Part shown: positions 25,895-34,675 of the stretch, piece by piece | How the letters are laid out: each line of letters opens with the position of its first letter | Numbering within the stretch: position 1 is the first letter of the stretch | DNA from: Candidatus Caccoplasma merdavium | GTDB lineage: Bacteria > Bacteroidota > Bacteroidia > Bacteroidales > UBA11471 | Direction of reading: 5' to 3' | Length of the DNA: 64,000 nt | Assembly: GCA_018715595.1 (NCBI GenBank) | Contig: DVLI01000003.1 | Location: 1 to 64,000, forward strand | The notes under the pieces: model-generated | What the model saw: only the letters and a program-made list of their open reading frames with translations | The model's database searches: none | Told to the model about the DNA's origin: nothing | Position numbers and translations under genes: made by a program

Positions 25895-26707
25895 ATGAAA
25901 CTCGAACTCCTCATATGCACCTTGGACGAACGGATTGCCCGCGTGCCCGACATCTTATTGCCCGCACGTCCCGACATTTCATATCTCGTCTCGATGCAAT
26001 ATACCGACCCGAAGTTTCTCGGCCATGTTCCCGACGTGCTGCGACAGCGACCCGACGTGAGAGTGATTTTTCTCGAAGGGAAAGGTCTGAGCCGCAACCG
26101 CAACCACTGCCTCGATGCCGCTACGGGCGACTTGGCGCTGATTGTCGACGACGACTGCCGGTACAGGGAGGAATATTTCGACCGCATCATCGCCACGTTC
26201 GAAGCCTATCCGCAAACCGACGTTGCCCTGTTCAGAATCAACACGCAGGGAGGTTCCCCCGTAAAAAGGTATGCCGACACCATCTGCCCGTATGGGGAAA
26301 GGCCAAAGGGTTTCTATCCCAACTCCATCGAAATAGTATTCCGACCCGAGCGTACCCGGCATATCCGATTCAACGAGCACTTCGGCCTCGGGAGTGATTT
26401 CCTCCGTTGCGGGGAAGAAGAGGTGTGGGTGCACGATGCGGTGAAAGCCGGCCTTTCGGTATGGCTTTTCCCCTACGACATCGTCGACTATCCCTACGAA
26501 AGCACCGGTCGTCGCACCTATACCGACAAGGGGGTGATGCGAGCCAAGGGAGCGGTCAATTACCACATCTACGGGGCCAGCGCCTGGCTGCGCATGCTCA
26601 AATTCGCCCTCGCGGGGGCTTGTCACCGCAAAGCCGGCTTCTTTACCCTCCTGTTCCAAAGTTGGAGCGGAATTGTCTATTACCTCAAACACTGTCGCGA
26701 AAGATGA
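25895..26707 (+). CDS. GT2-like glycosyltransferase
   Basis: 270 residues. The beginning (MKLELLICTLDERIARVP) is an atypical GT-A start, but GLSRNRNHCLDAATGDLALIVDDDCRYREEYFDRII contains the conserved Arg-Asn loop and the DDD metal motif of GT2 enzymes, and a later HFGLGSDFLRCGEEEVWVHDAVKAG corresponds to the acidic acceptor-binding segment. The C-terminal 50 residues contain amphipathic helices that may associate with the membrane. Its stop overlaps the next gene's ATG (ATGA at 26704-26707). Substrates unknown. Confidence 0.82.
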   Translation: MKLELLICTLDERIARVPDILLPARPDISYLVSMQYTDPKFLGHVPDVLRQRPDVRVIFLEGKGLSRNRNHCLDAATGDLALIVDDDCRYREEYFDRIIATFEAYPQTDVALFRINTQGGSPVKRYADTICPYGERPKGFYPNSIEIVFRPERTRHIRFNEHFGLGSDFLRCGEEEVWVHDAVKAGLSVWLFPYDIVDYPYESTGRRTYTDKGVMRAKGAVNYHIYGASAWLRMLKFALAGACHRKAGFFTLLFQSWSGIVYYLKHCRER

Positions 26708-27804
26708 AGATTCTCCTGCTGGGCGAAGCCAGCAACCTGCACTGGACCTTGGCCGAAGGGCTGCGCGCCCTGGGTCACGACGTCACCGTCGCTTCCAACG
26801 GCAGCCGCTGGATGGGCAATCGGCGCGACATCGACCTGCGACGCACCGGCTACGGGATTACCGGGTCGCTGCGCTACCTCTTCGACGTTTTGCGCTACCT
26901 GCCCCGCTTTCGCGGATACGATGTCGTGCAACTCAACAACCCGGTGTTTCTGCAACTGCGCCCCGAGAAGAACCGCCGGGCATTTGACTTCCTGCTCCGC
27001 CACAACCACAAGGTGTTTCTCGACGCCCTCGGCACCGACTATTTCTATGTGAAAGCCTGCCAAGAGGGGCGTTTCCGATATTCCGACTTTTATGTCGGCG
27101 ACCATCTGCGCGACTACCCGGGCTGCCGGGAAACCATAGCGGCGTGGAACAGCGACCCGTTGAAAAGCCTCAACCGTTACATGGCCGACCGCTGCAACGG
27201 CATCGCCGCCTGTCTCTATGAATACTACGTCAGCTACGAAACCGATTATCGGGAAAAACTGGCCTACCTGCCCATTCCCATACACCTGCCCGCCACGGAA
27301 TCGACCGATGCCCGATGGGAAGATGGCGGAAAGGTGCGTTTTTTCATCGGCATACAGCAAGACCGCAGCCCGCTGAAAGGCACCGACGTCTTCGACCGGA
27401 TATTGCGCGAAATCGAACAGAAGTATCCCGATGCCTGCGAAGTGCGGCGGGTGGTGTCGGTTCCCCTGCCCGAGTACCTGCAACTCATGCGCTCGTCGCA
27501 TGTCCTCATCGACCAACTCTACTCCTACACCCCGGCCACCAATGCCTTGCAGGCCATGGCGCAAGGGCTTTGTGTCGTGAGCGGTGCCGAACCCGAATAC
27601 TACGACTTCATCGGCGAAAAACGGCTCCGCCCCATCTACAACGCCCTTCCCGATGAGCAACAGGTGTATCGACTTTTCGAGCAGATCATCACCGAGCATG
27701 ACACCCTGCCACAACGGTGCGCCGAGAGCCGCGCCTTTGTCGAACGGCACCACGACCACATCGACGTGGCCCGCCGGTATGTCGACTTCTGGGAAAGAAT
27801 GTAG
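26704..27804 (+). CDS. GT-B type glycosyltransferase
   Basis: 366 residues beginning MKILLLGEASNLHWTLAEGLRALGHDVTVAS, a GT-B N-terminal Rossmann strand-loop-helix. The C-terminal half has VRFFIGIQQDRSPLKGTDVFDRIL, HVLIDQLYSYTPATNALQAMAQGLCVVSG and EPEYYDF, the arrangement of GT4-like enzymes, with the E-x7-E motif not clearly conserved. It follows the GT2-like gene with a 4-base overlap, so the two are translationally coupled. Probably adds a sugar in the same surface glycan pathway. Convergent with the flippase gene; no hairpin is seen in the 45-bp gap. Confidence 0.75.
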   Translation: MKILLLGEASNLHWTLAEGLRALGHDVTVASNGSRWMGNRRDIDLRRTGYGITGSLRYLFDVLRYLPRFRGYDVVQLNNPVFLQLRPEKNRRAFDFLLRHNHKVFLDALGTDYFYVKACQEGRFRYSDFYVGDHLRDYPGCRETIAAWNSDPLKSLNRYMADRCNGIAACLYEYYVSYETDYREKLAYLPIPIHLPATESTDARWEDGGKVRFFIGIQQDRSPLKGTDVFDRILREIEQKYPDACEVRRVVSVPLPEYLQLMRSSHVLIDQLYSYTPATNALQAMAQGLCVVSGAEPEYYDFIGEKRLRPIYNALPDEQQVYRLFEQIITEHDTLPQRCAESRAFVERHHDHIDVARRYVDFWERM

Positions 27805-27849
27805 TTCCCTACGCCATCGAAAGGAGAAAAGGGACAATCCGCTGCGGAC

Positions 27850-29298
27850 TTACACCGCCAGACGGCGTTTCAACCGCCACAAGGCCAGAGACGTGGCGAC
27901 AACAGCACAGACGACCGACAAGGAGAGGGAGAAGGTCGTCCCGATGCGGTAACCGGCCGAGACCGCCGAACAGCCGAGCACGCCCCAAAAGGCGACACCC
28001 CACCACGAGCGTCCCAACCGTATGCCATAGTGCCGACGGCACACGACCCACATCATCACGCCATAAATAAAAAAATTGAGCAAATAGGCAACGCCGGCTC
28101 CTTCGAGTCCCCACAGAGAGTAACAGCCGAGATTGAGGAGAAGCCCCGAGAAATCGGAAACCAGTTCGGTAACGAGATAGAGTTTCCCGTCGCCCTTGGC
28201 CAGCAGCACAAATCCCATGGCCCAGGAAATCGATTTGAACAAGACGCCCACCATGGCCCAAGAGAAAAAAGTCTCCATGCAAAGGAACTCGGCCGTGTAG
28301 AGCAACCGCACCACCCACTCCTGGAAGACAAGAAAGAGCGAAACGATAGGCACCAACAACAGAAGCGCCACTTCGATTTGCCGGGAAATCTGACGACCCA
28401 GTGTCGCATGGTCGTCGCTCACGGCCGCCAAGCGGGGATAATATTCGGTGGCCATCGCTGCCAAGACCAGCCCCACATAGCGCGTCACGATTGCATATCC
28501 CGCCTGGTAATACCCCAAATCGGCCGCTCCGGCCGTGCGCTGTATGAAACCGACAAACAGGTAATTGAACAACGTCGTGAGGAAACCGCTCACCGTCATA
28601 TACACCCCCAACACAACCATGACACGCCCCTCCTTGCAAGTCTCGCGCCAAGAGATTTCGACTTTCCGGACGACGGTTTTGCGACTGTATATCCACACAA
28701 AGAAGAAAGTCACTCCCGACGACAGGACAAGCGAGGGCACAATCCCCTCGAATCGGAAGAAATAATAGAGCGGCAATGACACCAGCAAAGCCACGAGGTT
28801 GCCCATGACCCCGGCCTTGGAAAGCTGCCGCAGGCGCTGCGTGCCCTGCAATATGGCTTGGTCGCCGGCCGTCAGAGCGCTGAACAGGAGCGCACAGGAG
28901 AGCCACATATACCCCCAAATATGAGCCTCATCGCCAAAGGTGAAGCGGCTCAACAGCGGAGCCGTGGAGAGCATGACCACCGCCCCCAACAGGCCGGCCA
29001 GCCAACTCCAACGCCGCAACACCTTCGCCATGCGGGCCAAGGCGGCTTCGTCCCGGGTACGGGCTTGCGAGATGTTGCGCACGGCACTCTGCCGCAATCC
29101 CAGTCCCGTAAGGGCCGACAACATCTCGATAGTGGCATTGTAAAGACCGATGACCCCCACCCCGGCCGGACCCAGCCACAGGGCGATGCACTTATTGCGC
29201 ACGATGGAACAGAGTATCGAAAGCACCTGCACGCCGCCCAGGAGACCGGTCGTCTTCACAATGCGACGATACATCGATGTCGATTCGCTCTGTTGCAT
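27850..29298 (-). CDS. O-antigen/polysaccharide flippase (Wzx-type, MOP superfamily)
   Basis: 482 residues with about 12 hydrophobic segments. The N-terminus (IVKTTGLLGGVQVLSILCSIVRNKCIALWLGPAGVGVIGLYNATIEMLSALTGLG) is characteristic of O-antigen translocases of the WzxE/PST group. It would move lipid-linked glycan units across the inner membrane for capsule, LPS or glycoprotein assembly. It starts 12 bp after the FemAB-like gene and is the last member of the minus-strand chain running from dut. No Wzy polymerase or initiating transferase is in the window. Confidence 0.88.
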   Translation of the reverse strand: MQQSESTSMYRRIVKTTGLLGGVQVLSILCSIVRNKCIALWLGPAGVGVIGLYNATIEMLSALTGLGLRQSAVRNISQARTRDEAALARMAKVLRRWSWLAGLLGAVVMLSTAPLLSRFTFGDEAHIWGYMWLSCALLFSALTAGDQAILQGTQRLRQLSKAGVMGNLVALLVSLPLYYFFRFEGIVPSLVLSSGVTFFFVWIYSRKTVVRKVEISWRETCKEGRVMVVLGVYMTVSGFLTTLFNYLFVGFIQRTAGAADLGYYQAGYAIVTRYVGLVLAAMATEYYPRLAAVSDDHATLGRQISRQIEVALLLLVPIVSLFLVFQEWVVRLLYTAEFLCMETFFSWAMVGVLFKSISWAMGFVLLAKGDGKLYLVTELVSDFSGLLLNLGCYSLWGLEGAGVAYLLNFFIYGVMMWVVCRRHYGIRLGRSWWGVAFWGVLGCSAVSAGYRIGTTFSLSLSVVCAVVATSLALWRLKRRLAV

Positions 29299-29310
29299 CA
29301 GGCCATGCCG

Positions 29311-30252
29311 TTAGAAGGTGAGAAGATAGGTTTCATACACGACGCCACGGCCGCCAAACCCCTCTTTCTGGGCGATGAGACCTTCGTTGAGGAAATGGCC
29401 GTCGTCGCCATTGGAGGTTCCGAAATCGAAATAGCGGCGTGAGGCATACCGGTCGCGAAGGAGATAATCGAAAAGGAGGTCGAGCACGGCACACTCCTTG
29501 CCCCGCTCAGAGGCCGATATATATTGCACCCGCACGCAATCGCCACATTCATACACCACGGTACCGCCCTCGACCCGACCGTCGAGCGTAGCGGTAAAGA
29601 GACGGATATTCCCGGGGAAGAGAGCATGCAAACGGGTTATCTCGTCGAGCGTATGCACGGGATGTGCACCAAAACGGTGCGAGAGATTTTCTTTGAGGAC
29701 TTCCCAAAAATCGGCCCACGCCTCACTCTCTCCCACCGAAACGCCGGCCGACAGGGCTTTGCGCACCCCCCGGCGACGCAACTCGGCAAAGCGGAGGGGT
29801 TCCGACAAATCGACCACCGAAGCGATGTTACAGGCGACCCGCGAAGCCCGTCGCAAGAAAAGGGCATAACGGTCTTCCTCGGCCGGATAGCGATGCAGAT
29901 GGTGGGGCACACACTTGTAGAGCAAGCGGGTCATGCCCTCGGCCGGCAGCCGTTCGGCCATCAGGTCGAAGATGGAGATGACCCGCTCGGCCGTAGCTCC
30001 GGGTAAAAGGACGAGGCCGCCATAAGTGAGCCCCCGGTGCGAACAGAGCATGTCGTCTTGCCGATGCGCCGGGAGAAGGGCAATCGGTTTCCCTTTAAAA
30101 AAAAACAAGTACGAATAATCGGGAAAACGGTCGGCATGGTATTCGAGATAATCGCGCCGGAAAAGAAACGTCCCGTTGCGGGCCATCTCTACCGCCGCGT
30201 CCCACTCGGCCTTCCTGTCGGGCGTGTAACGGGTCATCGTGATGGGGTTCAT
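29311..30252 (-). CDS. FemAB/GNAT-like acyltransferase
   Basis: 313 residues; the ATG at 30252 overlaps the EnvC-like stop by four bases (ATGA), preferred over an upstream GTG. The sequence has the double-GNAT layout of FemAB-like proteins: FLFRRDYLEYHADRFPDYSYLFFFKGKPIALLPAH in the first half and IRLFTATLDGRVEGGTVVYECGDCVRVQYISASERGKECAVLDLLFDYLL with YFDFGTSN in the second. Such proteins transfer acyl or aminoacyl groups onto peptidoglycan precursors or sugars; its place before a flippase gene suggests glycan modification. Substrate unknown. Confidence 0.7.
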   Translation of the reverse strand: MNPITMTRYTPDRKAEWDAAVEMARNGTFLFRRDYLEYHADRFPDYSYLFFFKGKPIALLPAHRQDDMLCSHRGLTYGGLVLLPGATAERVISIFDLMAERLPAEGMTRLLYKCVPHHLHRYPAEEDRYALFLRRASRVACNIASVVDLSEPLRFAELRRRGVRKALSAGVSVGESEAWADFWEVLKENLSHRFGAHPVHTLDEITRLHALFPGNIRLFTATLDGRVEGGTVVYECGDCVRVQYISASERGKECAVLDLLFDYLLRDRYASRRYFDFGTSNGDDGHFLNEGLIAQKEGFGGRGVVYETYLLTF

Positions 30253-31496
30253 TTTTTCAGCCACAGTTCGGGGTCTAATTTGGTTGTCTCTTTTCTTATC
30301 TGGAAGTGAAGCACCGTGCGGTTGTCCTCCTCGGGGTCGGAGTAAATGATTCCGAGTTCCTGACCGGTTTTCACGCGGTCGCCGGTTTTCACATATATGG
30401 TACTGAGGTTGGAATAAATCGTCAAGTATTCACCGTGGCGAACAATGATGGAGGTGTTATAGCCCGGCATGACAAAGATGCTCGTGACCACGCCATCGAA
30501 AACCGAGCGGGCTTTTGTGCCGGGCTGGGTCTGCATGTCGATGCCCTGATTGTTGATTTTCACATACTTCAAATCGGGGTGCTGCTGTGTGCCGAAATGG
30601 GCGATGATGCGGTAACGTCCCGACAGCGGAGTCGGCAGCTTGCCCCGATTCTGTGCAAAGTTGCGGGAGAGCTGCTCCTCGTCTTTCGACATCTGATAAC
30701 CGGCCTGCGTCGAAGGTTTCGTTGCCGAATTTTTCTTTTTGGCCGCTGCGGCTTCGGCCGCCTTACGCGCCTCCTCTTCGATGACCTCCTGTATGCGGCG
30801 ACCCAAGGCATCGGCCTGTTGCTGCTGTTTTTTGAGTTCCTGCTTCAACGTCCGCTCTTTCTTCCTGAGGCCGGCAACCAGGGTACGCTGCTCCCGTTGC
30901 TGACGAATGAGCTGTTGCGAAGCGGCCGTGCGCAACGCCAGCACCTCGCCTTGTGCCTTGCGCACCCGCAGCAACTCGGTGCGCCGCTGGTTGAGGTCAT
31001 CGCGCTGCTTCACGATTTCCTTGGCTTCCTGCTTCCGCCAGGAGGAAAACTCTTGCAGATAGCGGAAACGGCGGTAGGCTTGGTCGAGCGATGAGGCCGA
31101 AAGGATAAACATCAACGCATCATAGCGGTTGTCGCGCCGCACGGTCATGGAACGCACGGCCTTGGCATAGCTCTCTTTCTTGGCCGCAAGCGAACGTTCA
31201 AGGTCGGCAATCTCGGCCGTCAGTTGCTTTTCCTGCTCCATGGTACGCGCCATCTCGGCATTGAGCACCTTGATGCTGTCGTTGATGTGCGCAATCTCGG
31301 TAGAGATAGCTTCGAGGCGGTGCAGGGCTTGAAGCTGGGTTTTCTGGGTCTTGTTTATCTGCTGATTGGTATTCTTGATATTTTGCAAGGCCGTTGTCTG
31401 CTGTTTTTTCAGGGACTGCACCTTCTTCGAGTTCTGCGCCGGGACAAGCCCCGCACAGAAAAAGGCCACCAAGAGCAGCAGCAGACGACTCGTCAT
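30249..31496 (-). CDS. EnvC-like murein hydrolase activator with degenerate LytM domain
   Basis: 415 residues from the ATG at 31496, which overlaps the DUF4292 stop as ATGA (an in-frame ATG at 31517 is also possible). Signal peptide MTSRLLLLLVAFFCAGLVPAQ, a long coiled coil (~25-260, rich in K/E/Q), an Ala/Lys linker and a C-terminal M23/LytM domain (~300-412). The zinc ligands are not conserved: the HxxxD site reads NNQGIDM, the HxH site has YSNL, and only LHFQI remains. As in E. coli EnvC, it should activate amidases rather than cut peptidoglycan itself. Periplasmic, at division sites by analogy. Confidence 0.88.
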   Translation of the reverse strand: MTSRLLLLLVAFFCAGLVPAQNSKKVQSLKKQQTTALQNIKNTNQQINKTQKTQLQALHRLEAISTEIAHINDSIKVLNAEMARTMEQEKQLTAEIADLERSLAAKKESYAKAVRSMTVRRDNRYDALMFILSASSLDQAYRRFRYLQEFSSWRKQEAKEIVKQRDDLNQRRTELLRVRKAQGEVLALRTAASQQLIRQQREQRTLVAGLRKKERTLKQELKKQQQQADALGRRIQEVIEEEARKAAEAAAAKKKNSATKPSTQAGYQMSKDEEQLSRNFAQNRGKLPTPLSGRYRIIAHFGTQQHPDLKYVKINNQGIDMQTQPGTKARSVFDGVVTSIFVMPGYNTSIIVRHGEYLTIYSNLSTIYVKTGDRVKTGQELGIIYSDPEEDNRTVLHFQIRKETTKLDPELWLKK

Positions 31497-32329
31497 CGCG
31501 ATATTGTTTCTATCCATGTTTGCAAATCGGTTCTTTGGTATGATGACGGCACATGGGCCGATATGTTTTGGGGGGCATTCCAGCCATACTCCATATTCTC
31601 CAAGGTGAACGACACCTCACCCTCGAATACGGCCGAAAGCACCAGGGTCATTTCCCGGGGGGAGATGCGGTCCTGCGCGACACCATAGCCGGCATAACGT
31701 CCCGAAAGGGACGATGCGGCATGAGGCTTGCGCCACTGGAACGTGGTGAGGCAGGCACGGTTGTCGATGGTGAAGCGGTTGTCGCAAGCCGTCCCTGCCG
31801 CCTGAGCCGTGTAAGCATATCCGCCGGTACCGTCGGCGACGGTTTCAAAAAGCGAGAGGTCACCGGGCGTCATCGCACCGCCCGGCCATGCCGGACGAGC
31901 CAGGAAAAGCGACTGCACCGTCTCGAAAGAGAGGTCGAGAGGCGACCGTCGCGTCCACTCCCCAACCGCAACGACGGCATATTGCTTGTGATACCGGTCG
32001 ATGAGATGTATCGTGTCGGGGGTGAGCACGAGGCGGGCTATTTCGACGCCCATGAGCGGCAGTATCGAGACCTGTATTGCACGGTCGCGCCGCCACCGTA
32101 TTTGCACCCGGCTACGGGCGGCATTCCCATCGAACGAAATCAAGGCCGACGCCTTCATCTGGGCCGAAGTGTCGCCATCGCTGCGGGTGAGCAGTTCGTC
32201 GAGCAACAAGCCGGGCGACAGCTCCCTGGTCGGGGGAAGCATCTCTCCCGCCGATACGGCACGACGGCTACGGCACCCCGAGAGAGCCACCAGCGCCAGC
32301 AGCGATATGAGCAACACCCATCTATTCAT
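31493..32329 (-). CDS. DUF4292 lipoprotein
   Basis: 278 residues with lipobox LSGC (MNRWVLLISLLALVALSGC). The order matches DUF4292 (PF14125): an N-terminal segment MKASALISFDGNAARSRVQIRWRRDRAIQVSILPLMGVEIARLVLTPD with alternating strands, IHLIDRYHKQY, and a C-terminal region of beta-strands (LVLSAVFEGEVSFTLENMEYGW). The fold resembles LolA/LolB-type lipoprotein carriers, but the role is not established. It overlaps both neighbours: 8 bases with the TPR gene and 4 bases with the EnvC-like gene. This TPR-DUF4292-EnvC order is common in Bacteroidetes. Confidence 0.85.
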   Translation of the reverse strand: MNRWVLLISLLALVALSGCRSRRAVSAGEMLPPTRELSPGLLLDELLTRSDGDTSAQMKASALISFDGNAARSRVQIRWRRDRAIQVSILPLMGVEIARLVLTPDTIHLIDRYHKQYAVVAVGEWTRRSPLDLSFETVQSLFLARPAWPGGAMTPGDLSLFETVADGTGGYAYTAQAAGTACDNRFTIDNRACLTTFQWRKPHAASSLSGRYAGYGVAQDRISPREMTLVLSAVFEGEVSFTLENMEYGWNAPQNISAHVPSSYQRTDLQTWIETISR

Positions 32330-34037
32330 GCTCGACATATTTTTTCCGGGCGATTTTCTGTCGCAATGTTTCGGAGTCGCCTCCGGCCTCGACGGCTTTT
32401 TGCCACCACTCCACCGCTTCGGCCTCATTTCCCATCACAGCCAGCACATCGCCATAATGCTCATACATCTCGGCACTGGCCTCGGAGGCAATATCGATGG
32501 CTTTTTTGAGATAAAGCCGCGCCAGCGAGTAACGTCCCAGCTTGAAATAGACCCAGGCATAAGTGTCGAGGTAGGTGGCATTGTCGGGGTTGGCCTTGAT
32601 GACTTCGCCACTCATGCGCTCGGCCTTGTCGAGGTCGCGTCCCAACAACGCGAGGTAATAGCTGTAATTATTGAGCGTGGCATAGTTCTTGGGATTGTTT
32701 TCGAGCGCCCTGTCATAGTAGGCAAACGCCTCGTCGGCTTTTTCCTGTCGGAAAGCAATATCGCCGAAAAGGGTATAAAACTCAGAACGCATCAACGGGT
32801 CGGACCCGATTTCGGGGACGTTCAAGCCCTGATGCAACGTAGCCGCGGCTTCATCATAACGTTCGGCCACCAACTGGGAAGACGCGACAATGAGATAATA
32901 GCGTCCCACTTCGGGCGAAGCCTGTATGGCGCGACGGGCCGCCTCGATGAGGGCCTCGTTGTCGTTTTTCTCGACCAGTATCGAGAAAAGCCGCTGCCAC
33001 AAATCCTCGTCGGGTGCAATATCGATGGCCACTTCGAGTTGTTCCTGGGCACGGTCATAATCACCGGCATGAATCAATATCTCGCTATACAGTTTGCGCA
33101 AATCGGCATCACGGGGATAAAGCTCGCACAAACGGGTCATGATCGAGTCGAGGCGGGATTTTTCGTCGGAAAGAATCTGCACGACATAAGGCAGCACCGA
33201 CAGACGGGCATCGGCCGGAAGGTCGCTATGGAAAAGCACCGTATCGGCTTGTCCCAAATAGGCGTTCCAATCGTTCTGCGTGCGATAATAATTGAGCAGG
33301 GAGAGATGCAGGGTTTCGTTTTCGGGGTCGATGGCCCGGGCCTGCATGTAGGTGCGATAAGCGTCGTCATAGCGTTCGCCGTCGAGATAGAGGTCACCCA
33401 GCAGCAAGACATAAGAGACGTTACGGGGATTCTCGGCGATGAGACGTTCCATCTCCTTGTAACTCTGCTCGCGGGCTTGCATGAGATGATAGATGCGGGC
33501 TTTTTGCAAAATGGTGCTTTCACTGGCACCGAACTGCTCTTCAAAGCGGTTATAGGCGTCGAGGGCTTTCCCGGGCTCGCCTTGGAGCAGGCACACCTCG
33601 GCCCGCCGCATGAGAATGTCAAAATCGGAAGGGCGCAGCGCCAAATACATTCCATACAACGAATCGGCCCGGGAATAGTCGCGAATCTGCCGCGCGCACT
33701 CGGCCGCGGAAAGGATATACCAACGGTTCCCGGGGGCATAATCGACCGCTTTGAGCAGGCAGCGGTAGCCGGTGACGGCATCGCGCAGGGTGAAATAGTA
33801 TCCGGCCACTTCGGAATAGGCGGCCGCCAAGGTCGAGTCGAGGGCTATGGCATGACGCAACAAATCGAATGCCTCGGCATGATGTCCCGACCCTTTGTGA
33901 CGCATCGCCTCGAAATAGGCATACTGCGCCTTGGCCTTGTCGCCGGTCTCAGCGCCGGCCACACCCGCCGCGGCCTGCAACCCCGCAGGGACAAGGAGGG
34001 AGAGCCAAAGAACGAACTGCGTGATATGGTGTTTCAT
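32322..34037 (-). CDS. Exported tetratricopeptide repeat protein
   Basis: 571 residues with a signal peptide (MKHHITQFVLWLSLLVPAGLQA). At least ten TPR-like helix pairs fill the protein; clear ones are HAEAFDLLRHAIALDSTLAAAYSEVAGYYF, YDDAYRTYMQARAIDPENETLHLSLLNYY and the series near the C-terminus (ADEAFAYYDRALENNPKNYATLNNYSYYLA, ARLYLKKAIDIASEASAEMYEHYGDVL). TPRs bind partner proteins; in this conserved cluster the role is probably in envelope assembly. An alternative ATG two codons upstream (34043) exists. It begins 28 bp after dut. Confidence 0.88.
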   Translation of the reverse strand: MKHHITQFVLWLSLLVPAGLQAAAGVAGAETGDKAKAQYAYFEAMRHKGSGHHAEAFDLLRHAIALDSTLAAAYSEVAGYYFTLRDAVTGYRCLLKAVDYAPGNRWYILSAAECARQIRDYSRADSLYGMYLALRPSDFDILMRRAEVCLLQGEPGKALDAYNRFEEQFGASESTILQKARIYHLMQAREQSYKEMERLIAENPRNVSYVLLLGDLYLDGERYDDAYRTYMQARAIDPENETLHLSLLNYYRTQNDWNAYLGQADTVLFHSDLPADARLSVLPYVVQILSDEKSRLDSIMTRLCELYPRDADLRKLYSEILIHAGDYDRAQEQLEVAIDIAPDEDLWQRLFSILVEKNDNEALIEAARRAIQASPEVGRYYLIVASSQLVAERYDEAAATLHQGLNVPEIGSDPLMRSEFYTLFGDIAFRQEKADEAFAYYDRALENNPKNYATLNNYSYYLALLGRDLDKAERMSGEVIKANPDNATYLDTYAWVYFKLGRYSLARLYLKKAIDIASEASAEMYEHYGDVLAVMGNEAEAVEWWQKAVEAGGDSETLRQKIARKKYVEHE

Positions 34038-34064
34038 AAACATCGAGATGTAGTTTCGCCCTGG

Positions 34065-34502
34065 TTACACGCCCGTGTGTCCGAAACCGCCGGCACCACG
34101 TTCACTGTCGGCCAGCGTGTCGGTCTCGTTCCACACGACCCGACTGTGAGGCGCCACCACCATCTGGCAGATGCGCTCGCCATCGGCAATCGTAAAGTCC
34201 TGGTCGGAAAGGTTGATGAGTATCACCCCTATCTCCCCGCGATAATCGGCATCGATGGTACCGGGGGTATTCAGCAAGGTGATGCCCTTTTTCAGGGCCA
34301 GGCCGCTGCGGGGACGCATCTGCGCCTCATATCCGACCGGCAACTCGATATAGAGCCCGGTGGGCACAAGCACGCGTTGCAGGGGTTTGAGCACGATGGG
34401 TGCGTCGAGATTGGCACGAATGTCCATGCCGGCCGATTGCGGGGTTTCGTATGCAGGAAGAGGGTGTTTGGACCGATTGATGATTTTCACGATTGTCTCC
34501 AT
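34065..34502 (-). CDS. dut: dUTP diphosphatase
   Basis: 145 residues, the trimeric dUTPase length. All five motifs are present: [39 protein letters not shown] and the C-terminal arm [10 protein letters not shown] (His where Ser is usual). It removes dUTP and makes dUMP for thymidylate synthesis. First gene of the chain dut-TPR-DUF4292-EnvC-FemAB-flippase, and divergent from dgt, another nucleotide pool enzyme. The frame extends 53 codons upstream, but homology begins at METIVKIIN. Confidence 0.95.
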   Translation of the reverse strand: METIVKIINRSKHPLPAYETPQSAGMDIRANLDAPIVLKPLQRVLVPTGLYIELPVGYEAQMRPRSGLALKKGITLLNTPGTIDADYRGEIGVILINLSDQDFTIADGERICQMVVAPHSRVVWNETDTLADSERGAGGFGHTGV

Positions 34503-34610
34503 ATTGCAAGGCTGTGATTTTATCGAAAATATTATCGGCGAAAATAACGAAATCTCACGAAAGTCGCCGCCTATTTTTTCATTTTTTACCGATAGAAAGC
34601 AACTTTCCCG

Positions 34611-34618
34611 CAAAATTA
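34611..34618 (-). promoter_or_regulatory. Candidate -7 box for the dut chain
   Basis: Minus strand TAATTTTG fits TAnnTTTG, 109 bases before the dut start; no TTTG -33 box at the usual spacing. Confidence 0.4.
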
Positions 34619-34639
34619 GGGCAATACGGCAACTTTTCG

Positions 34640-34668
34640 TATCTTTGCTCTTCATTCTCAAAGAGGAG
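34640..34668 (+). promoter_or_regulatory. -7 box and strong ribosome-binding site for dgt
   Basis: TATCTTTG at 34640-34647, then GAGGAG at 34663-34668, 7 bases before the ATG at 34676. A Shine-Dalgarno this strong is unusual in this phylum and supports the ATG at 34676 over the open frame upstream. Confidence 0.65.
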
Positions 34669-34675
34669 AAATTTT

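Noticed and set aside
23683-30252. Genomic island or capsule cluster bounded by mobile elements
   Set aside because: No transposase, integrase, direct-repeat boundary or tRNA gene was found on either side, and codon use is like the rest of the window.
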